64,000 nucleotides of DNA from the NCBI GenBank assembly GCA_023014335.1, contig JAECYW010000007.1, forward strand, positions 1,240,001 to 1,304,000, read 5' to 3'. Below, in pieces: positions 57,177-64,000 of the stretch (position 1 is the stretch's first letter; each line of letters starts with the position of its first letter). A program made the position numbers and the translations under genes. Source of the stretch: Galerina marginata (Eukaryota > Basidiomycota > Agaricomycetes > Agaricales > Galerinaceae). Below the pieces are notes generated by a model. It searched no databases. It saw only the letters and a list, made by a program, of their open reading frames with translations, and was not told where the DNA came from.

Positions 57177-58498
57177 TCACTGGACTGGGCCTACTTCGGA
57201 GGGCAGGGGAGGTTGTGCTTGCTCGATGTATTCCTGCATGTACGCTACGAGCTTATCGGTCTGCTCTTCTGTAATAGCATTGTATAGGGAAACGCGTATG
57301 CCTCCCACCGATCTGATGGTAAGGATAACGTCCAAGTCAGTTGTACGAAAATAGGCCGTAGATTATGGAGACCAACCGATGCCCTTTGAGACCTTTCATC
57401 CCTTGCGCCTCGGCCCCTGCCAAAAAGCGCGCCTCAGCGCCGTCACCCAGAACCTCAAAGACAATATTCATCCAGCTTCCGCTCCCCTGCTTCACATGGC
57501 CCCTAAATAAGCCTTTCTCCTCGCCCGCTCTCAACGCCTGATAAACCTTCTCCTGCTTCCGTTTATTCAGCGCCTCATAGTACGCCACGCCCCCGAGCTC
57601 AGCGTTCCGCTTGAGCACCAGGCCGGTGACGTACACCGCAAACACCGGCGGGGTGTTCGGCATGCTCTTCTGGTCCGCGAACGTCTTGTACGCGAGCCCG
57701 GTGGGCACAGGGACCGCACCAAGCCGCGCGGCGGCGTCGACGTCGACGATGCAGTCCTGCCGGACGATGGCGATCGTCAACCCTGCGGGACCGAGGTTCT
57801 TCTGCGCGCCGGCGTAGATGATGGCGTGGTCCGCCAAGCGGGGGATGGGGCGCGACATGAAGGAAGAGGAGTAGTCCGCGACGAGGGGGAGCAGGGTATC
57901 TTTTGGGAGAAGCTCGAACGGGAAGCTCTCCGGTGCGCTTTCGTCATGGGAGAACTCGACCCCGCTCACGGTCTCGTTCTCGCAGTAATAAATCAGCGCA
58001 GGGTCCTCCGAAAACGCATACGCGTCATGGGGCGGGATGCGGTCGAAGGACTTGCCGTCTGCCGACAGTGTGCGCGCGTCGACAGCGATGTTCACCCTAG
58101 CTCCGTTCGCGAGGCGGGTGGCCTCCTGCGCCGCGAGCTTGCTCCAGGACCCGGTGAGGACATAGTCCATCACGTGTTCCTCGTCATCGAGCTCGGGGTG
58201 CAAGAGGCGGTAGCGGGCGAGCATGTTGAGCACGACGGCGGAGAACTGGGCCGTGCCGCCGCCCTGCAGAAAGAGGATGGTGTGCGTGGGCGGGACATCG
58301 AGCTGCTGGCGGATCTGGGCCTCGACGCCTGCGATGTACGCGGTGAACTCTTTCGAGCGGTGCGAGATCTCTGCGATCCCGATGCCTGTGCCGTTGAAGT
58401 TGAGGAGCCCTTTCGCTGCCTCGTCGAGGACAGACTCGGGGAGCGCAGACGGGCCTGCACCGAAATTCGTGACGCGGGATTCAGCCATATTTCCTGGT
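57177..58498 (-). CDS. SER1: Phosphoserine aminotransferase
   Basis: PLP enzyme converting 3-phosphohydroxypyruvate and glutamate to phosphoserine in serine synthesis. Start MAESRVTNFGAGPSALPESV; an upstream in-frame ATG at 58539 is less likely. Motifs: GIGIAEISHRSKEFTAYIAG, HTILFLQGGGTAQFSAVVLN, DYVLTGSWSKLAAQEATRLA, and the PLP-lysine loop IIYAGAQKNLGPAGLTIAIV. One intron (about 57,315-57,376) joins LKGHR to SVGGIRVSLYNAITEEQTDK. Ends PSEVGPVQ. Length about 418, slightly longer than bacterial SerC. GC-rich coding sequence, unlike the AT-rich flanks. Confidence 0.96.
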
Positions 58499-60480
58499 TG
58501 TTGGTTGGTTAGTTGCATACAAGTGAGGTGGAGAGGCAAACGAGTTTGTCTCGTCCCATTTTATGACTCGAAATAGCAACTCGATCATCAATTCCGTCAT
58601 CGTCGATCACTGGTACAGCACATATGGACTCTGCTGGCGAGCTCTTTACAGCAGTGTTTTCTGGAATTAAAGGTATTCGTCGACGAGACGATCGTATATA
58701 GCTGCTTCCTCCTGAATAATTATATCCAATTCGCAGCATGCCAGCAGTGGGTACGACGTTGATCAATCCATTCTTATCTTATCTCCTGGCTGTACTAGTA
58801 CTGGTACAACAAAGATTTGATTCAGTATGTACATTTACATAGTCCAGTCAATTGGCTATTGGAGGAAGTTCGAAGTTCGGAGGGGCAGAACATCAAGTAA
58901 AAACCCACACGAAAATAAGCAACGGGAAGGGAATGGCATGTTGTGCTTCATAAATGCATAATAATAAAAGATAGCCACGGGAATTCAGTGTTCAGAATCA
59001 TCGTCCGTAAGGCAATGAAAAAGCAGACGAACGAAATCGAAGGCAGTGAAGAGTCAGAAGGAACGGTTTGCATTTCGAAAAACAGGATGGATGGGAGCTA
59101 GCTAGCTTTAAATTAGGCGCTTGTGGATGAGGTGGAAGAATTGCAAAGATAACATCGACAAAGCGAAAGGTGAGATATGAAAGCGAATATATAGGGGCGG
59201 TGATGATGCAGGGAATTAGGAGGCGACAAGTGAAGTCGAAGGAGAACAAAACACATAAGTCGACGAATAAATCACGAAGATCGGAAATGTTTAGAGCGGT
59301 GAAAAATTCGTAATGCTGTACAGTGCAGTAATGTATAATTTGGGAATATGTTGGGCAGCTATAATAGATTTGTCGAGTTGTGGTGACTGACGTATACCGA
59401 GAATGATGCTGAATGATGCAGAGTGTTGTATGTAGGCGTGCGATGGATCGTAATGCAGATTTAAATATGGCGCGTCTCGGAAAGCGTTAAATGAGTTAGC
59501 TGAATGGAGTCGAAGTGGCGCTTGGAAAAGAATAGAGCAGGATAACACAGATCTTGTTTGCAGCGATAGTTGGAGAATGGAAAAACGTAAGCGAGGTGGA
59601 AAAAGTGCAAATTTTGAAGGAAGTGATATCAAAAGTTGATGCGCGAGCTGGTGATACAAGGATGAGGCTGCTCTGATCGGCAGTCGCAGGAGACTGGCAT
59701 GAGGTTGTGAAATAAAACTCGAGATGGGATAAAGCGCGATCTGGGTGTTGATACAGATGGTGACGGTAGGAGGGAGGTGTCGCGGAGAGGAAGAGGGGAT
59801 CCAGATGATGATGTTGAGTTCTTGGGAGCGATGGGACTTGATCGTAGCGATGTCTTTCGTCGGCGAACGGGACCAGGGCCAGAAGAGGGTATATCATGGA
59901 AAGACGAGTCAGGGATGAGGGAGAGATCGGCAATGTCCCATGGGTTGAGGAGCTCTGGGGCCGCATCCAGAGTGGATATCCATGGAAGATCGTCAAATGC
60001 ATGTGATGGACGGCATTCGACGCGTGGGGCTAAGCGGCGGCGTCGCAGGGAATGCGAGGTGGCCTTTGACCGTCTTCGGGAGTTCGGAGCGCAAGTCTGG
60101 GAGAAGAGACGCGTCAATAAGACCAAGTAGGGTGTATGAGAGCGCGACTCACTGTAGGGGGTGGCGAGGTGATGACACAAGAGTCCGCGAGATGGATGGG
60201 CGATCTTAGGCGCTCGAGAGGCTGCGAGGAAAAAAAATGAGCATGACGCGACGCCGAAAGGAACAATGGAGCAAGCGCACCAAGAATTCAGGCGCCGAGT
60301 GGCAATGGGGGCCCGGGGCGGTATCGGGAGCAGTGGGCTGTGGAGCGAACATAGTGAAGACGGACTTGCGGAGAAGTGGATGGTTGAGAAAGACAAAGCG
60401 CGGGTGGTGGTTGTACAAAGATCGTTTAACTTAAGTATAATGGGGCGTCAGGGAAGCAGAAAGGCATAATGAGTGGACAA
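58499..60480. other. Gene-poor region with purine-rich plus strand
   Basis: No conserved protein. From about 58,900 to 60,450 the plus strand is markedly purine-rich. Long minus-strand frames here (for example 59629-60396) are Ser/Pro/Leu-rich products of that pyrimidine bias. A 118-codon plus frame at 59777-60130 (MSRRGRGDPDDDVEFLGAMG) is equally unsupported. It could be a long 5' leader or a non-coding transcript. Confidence 0.45.
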
Positions 60481-63400
60481 TGGAAAGAGGAGACAAGATA
60501 AAGAGTCCACAGTCACAAATCCCCCTCCAAATGATGACAAAGCACGGATGTCACTTCCCCTTCGCGGGCCCACTTGCCCCGATTTGGCCGTTTCCGCTTT
60601 TGGCCGTCTCTCAAACGTCAGGGCATGAGGCTATCCAGGCAACCCGACGCGTACCACAAAGCAAGGCTCTCGCTAGCAAATTGCCGCGAACGCCTTCTTT
60701 CCTCCCTTCTCATTGTTCAATATATTGTGCAGCCACATTGCTCCTCGTCCCTTCACCATTTACTTTCTATATCACTCCATTGTCCGTCCTTCGAGTCAGT
60801 GCCGAGTGCGTCACTCTTCCCACCCACACTCATGGAAACCCTCGAGTCACCCTGACAACTTTCCCCTCTCCCCGATTTGGGAACGTGATTCCATGCGAAC
60901 AACATGTCACTCCTGGCACACCGCGGGCTCGGCGCGTGGCAAACGCGCGTCAAACAGCCCACTTGCCCCGTTGTTTCCTGCTGTTTCTCCATTCACGCCT
61001 GCTTTCAAAAATATCTCGGCGAAACCATCACGTCAAAGCGCGACCATCATCTACAAGACACGGCCAAACACGAAATTTTTGTACGCGTCGAGTCATTGAC
61101 ATCAAGCCCCCGCAGCGGTCTAATTCTGTCAAACGACGCGTCGAAACTGGCTGCCCCAGCGAGTGATATCGCCCGCTGTCGCCGCCACGCGTAAAATATG
61201 GGAAAACGCTTCGAATACTTATATATGAATTATGATGATTCATGATCTACCCGAGGAACGCGTCAAGTCCGAGTCGAGCTCTGACTCGCTACGAAGCGTG
61301 TCTAGATCATCCCGTCACACCCCCATCACATCTCCTTCCCTGTCGGAAGCATTCCACGCATATGCCCATTGTAGCCATCTCCCTATTGTCAGCCTAATCC
61401 ATGCATACTTATCAGCACCCACATTCAATACACCCCATCAATGAGGTATTAAACTAGACCATGACTCTAACCAATGACTCGCCATATTCTCCCAGACTTT
61501 AAAACCCGACGTGGCGTATGCATGGACGCGTTTTCTATGAATGCAGGTCGCAAGTTGCGAGCTTCTGAATCTCCTCAACTGGCACCGCGTCACCTTAGCG
61601 CCTGCTCTGTTTGCCGACTCCCACTCAAGAATTCCGCGCGTCGCGACGCGTCTGCCGTGCCGCTCGGTGCCTGTCCGCTCCTGATTTCGATCACGCCGGT
61701 CCCTGCATACCGCTTAAACGGAAGGACAAAGCCATTCCGGAATTGCCGTCGAAATATTAATGGATTTCTCGCATTTTCATGTTTTGCAAAATTTATGGTT
61801 TACAGGCCCAGCTCCACGTCGAATGGAAGCCAAACTATCTTCCAAACTCCAAGCCCGCTGCATGTCGTATTTTTCCTGCCAGACGACTGTCTCCCTACTC
61901 ACAATGGGTCGAGAAACTGGATGACGGCGCTACATAGTGCTAGATACTGCTTTACTTTGGGTTGCGAAGGTCCTTCGAGTCTAGTCGACAAAATCCTGAC
62001 CATTGCTACCATCAAAATATAATCAGAATCCTCAGATTGTCGCGTCGGGCAATACGCCTTACCGGACGCCATAAAGTTCCTAAGCTGACGCGAAGACTGG
62101 TGCCTTTTTTTTTTTTAACAGTACCTAACCAGAGCTTCAAAATAAGGGATCCCGCACTCTGGGAAAATCTTCGACTTCGATTCTTGCATTCTGGAATCTC
62201 ATACTTATCTCACTCGAATGCGAATGCGACGTCTATCCTTCCGACCTCTCGGAATCGGCGCTCTAAAACTATGTCACATCTTTCCTGCCATACGACTGTC
62301 TCTTTATTTTCTAACCAGCTGCTTATTGAGCTTTGCTCCGACTGGACCAATACTTAACGATAACGGGACAGAAACTGATTAGGTTTTCAGGGTCGTTCAA
62401 CTGACCAAATCCTTGATGTCATTGACCTACGCATTAGTAAACCCAGCACCCCTTCGAAAGTGGCGCGTCGGGATGACGCTTGTTGGCTGTCGCTGGAGCC
62501 ATAGCTCAACTGGCCATGATCGAATCTGGCGAAAGGGTCCTCAAATTTTCTATGGGGAGTTTCCCTCTCCTTTGGTTTTCATTAATCAATATCCCCATAT
62601 CCCGGTCGGTCTGGATCTCGCCTCCTAAAAAATATTTCCAAAGAACGCTTACACCGCGGACAAGTACACCGTTGGTATTTATAATCCCGAAATGCGTATC
62701 CATATATTCGACTCCGTGTTAAATATGCAGAAAATTTAAAAACAAATGTTCTTATAATAAATATCTCATCTCACCATCTAGTTTCTTAAAATTGGTCACG
62801 ACGATCTCTGATGGAGAGCCCCTCTCCATCATACTCCATATCACCTTCGACTGGCTTCGACTCCCCTTCGAAGGCTCTAACGGCGACGACCGGAGAGCGA
62901 CTTCCCTTCTATTTACTGGTAGTCCGCGAAGGCATCACGGATCGGAGTGGACCATCATTGCCAGTGTGAAAATTCTGTTGCACCCTTTGTAAAATTGGAC
63001 ACGACAAAAGGATCACAAGTCCACCCGGAGGCGTAGTCTGCATAGGTGGCCTCTACCTCGAGTCGTCAGCGCGGACGCAGCCAGAGCAGTCATCCCAACA
63101 GTCAGATTAAGGCTGCGTAATATATCCGGAATTCCTGGCATGAAAACTAATATCCCACAGCTCAAAGCTCACCGTTACCGTCAACGCAGTCGCACTGCAT
63201 TTTTATGTGCGTTTCACTCTACTGTGCTGCCTACTTTTATAACTCACCAGCTAGAGCGCCCATCTTCTTGATAGGTTCCTTTATAGTGATTTTTTGTGCG
63301 GGTCTAATAATAGTGCATGATGTACCAGCGCTAGTCTGACTTGAGTCAAAACGCAGTGTTCTGTCCACTGTTCTGTGGCAACTATATCTGCCAACTTGAA

Positions 63401-64000
63401 CGCGTGATGTCAATTTACTTTTAGCCTTTTTCCAAGCTTCCTCTTCTTAGAGTCGGACGTCGAACTCCAAGTGTCGAATGTGGCGCACCGGCACCCTCCG
63501 GCGCTTGAGGTGAATTTCCTATCCTTCCTATCCTTAATCGATTAATGCTTCCCTCCTGAGCAACACGCATTTTAGACCATGGGCGGCCGCTGAAAATCAT
63601 TGGTAAGCTCGAGCTTAATTTGATGACCGCGATCACATCATGGCAAAGGACTTGATGTACCGCAGCCAGCGTCCATCAAGCTGGAGCGTAATGAAATGCC
63701 AACATCAATTGCATGCTTTAATTTAGTGAAGGATGCTAGGCCGAGTGCCAAAATATTACCAAAATATTACCAGCGAAATAGTCACTATTCATTATTTGCA
63801 TTGCTTCATGACATACCTATGTTGGTTCTGGGTGGGTAGCACGGCGTTGTTATGGGTTTGCTACTGATGCGAATTGCACGTTTTTCGTCGAGTCCGGCTG
63901 TTTCATTTCTACACCTTGGGGTATGCTCGCTCGCTCCCACCCGATCATAACTACCCGAAGACCACTTATCATCTATCCTTGAACCCGTCCCACCATTGTC
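60481..64000. other. 3.5 kb without recognised genes at the right end
   Basis: No gene supported. Left part GC-richer with the ACGCGT cluster. From 61,450 on there are degraded repeats: about 33 bases at 61,862-61,893 recur at 62,270-62,303 with a few changes, TAAAATTGG(T/A)CACGAC occurs at about 62,786 and 62,989, and CCAAAATATTA is directly repeated at about 63,748-63,770. It looks like decayed repetitive intergenic sequence. Confidence 0.5.
61083..61651. promoter_or_regulatory. Cluster of six ACGCGT sites
   Basis: ACGCGT at 61,083, 61,136, 61,187, 61,258, 61,526 and 61,646, with three more to the left at 60,020, 60,109 and 60,647. The first four are spaced 53, 51 and 71 bp. No adjacent gene is visible in the window; a gene beyond the right edge or an unrecognised transcript may be the target. 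Confidence 0.4.

Noticed and set aside
57826..58512. 228-codon plus-strand frame opposite SER1
   Set aside because: Antisense shadow of a GC-rich conserved gene; composition is Arg/Gly/Val-rich with no domain.
59777..60130. 118-codon charged plus-strand frame
   Set aside because: Complementary to the frame above and equally without family match.
59629..60396. 255-codon minus-strand Ser/Pro-rich frame
   Set aside because: Explained by pyrimidine bias of the strand; no conserved motif and no initiation context better than its overlapping alternatives.
61474..62022. 182-codon plus-strand frame
   Set aside because: Overlaps repeated degraded sequence (61,862 and 62,270 blocks); no recognisable protein.
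62505..62545. tRNA-like GAGCCATAGCTCAACTGG sequence
   Set aside because: Resembles a D-arm, but no matching T-arm or acceptor stem follows.
1..64000. CRISPR arrays, insertion sequences, bacterial operons
   Set aside because: The window is eukaryotic with spliceosomal introns; no regular spaced repeats, transposase or LTR/TIR pair was seen.

Overview
This window is a gene-dense piece of a filamentous basidiomycete nuclear genome, most likely an Agaricomycete. The grounds are: most genes carry many introns of about 50-60 nt with GT-AG borders and CTNAC-like branch sites; eukaryotic housekeeping genes sit on both strands; and there are mushroom-type families (a BTB/POZ protein, an F-box protein with diverged leucine-rich C-terminus, a NACHT-type STAND NTPase). 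Species cannot be named from sequence alone. Gene calls rest on conserved protein motifs and on splice junctions read by eye; no searches were run.

Layout. 0.2-8.3 kb is a compact housekeeping block: Hsp70 of the ribosome-associated SSB type (+), RFC2 clamp-loader subunit (-), CAF-1 large subunit with a PIP box (+) and the kinetochore protein SPC24 (-). RFC2 and CAF-1 share a 165-bp divergent promoter holding two ACGCGT (MluI cell-cycle box) sites. 8.7-9.9 kb is a BTB protein. 11.3-13.8 kb is CDC25 (-). 14.8-20.4 kb is a rearranged accessory segment: two IAH1-type SGNH esterase genes, a truncated third copy, a truncated NACHT ATPase fused to a charged repeat tail, and a decayed SEN34 fragment. 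22-27 kb holds lineage-restricted genes: a multi-pass membrane protein, a small secreted protein and an F-box protein. 27.3-36.1 kb is again housekeeping: tRNA-splicing endonuclease SEN34, an EI24-family membrane protein, linker histone H1, a locus in which the LYR protein MZM1 runs directly into a GGQ release-factor-like (RSO55/MTRFR) reading frame, and cyclase-associated protein CAP. 36.5-40 kb is a tandem pair of MDR oxidoreductases. 40.3-45.6 kb carries exportin CRM1 and TMA20/MCTS1. 46.3-47.7 kb holds an SRR1-like gene with a lost 3' end facing a frameshifted gene. 47.9-58.5 kb holds an acidic protein, APC3/CDC27, CCT1, an unknown basic/acidic protein, an intron-containing tRNA-Ser(GCT) and phosphoserine aminotransferase SER1. 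From 58.5 kb to the end no convincing gene is seen; it includes a dense cluster of ACGCGT sites.

Functional theme. Several genes serve S phase and mitosis (RFC2, CAF-1, SPC24, CDC25, APC3) and several of these have an ACGCGT site close upstream, which is compatible with MBF-type G1/S control. ACGCGT is however about twice as common here as a uniform-base expectation, so single sites are weak evidence. The most unusual items are the apparent MZM1-RSO55 gene fusion with two micro-exons and GC-AG introns, the NACHT chimera whose tail is built from a 195-bp repeat read in different frames, and the duplicated/truncated esterase cluster.
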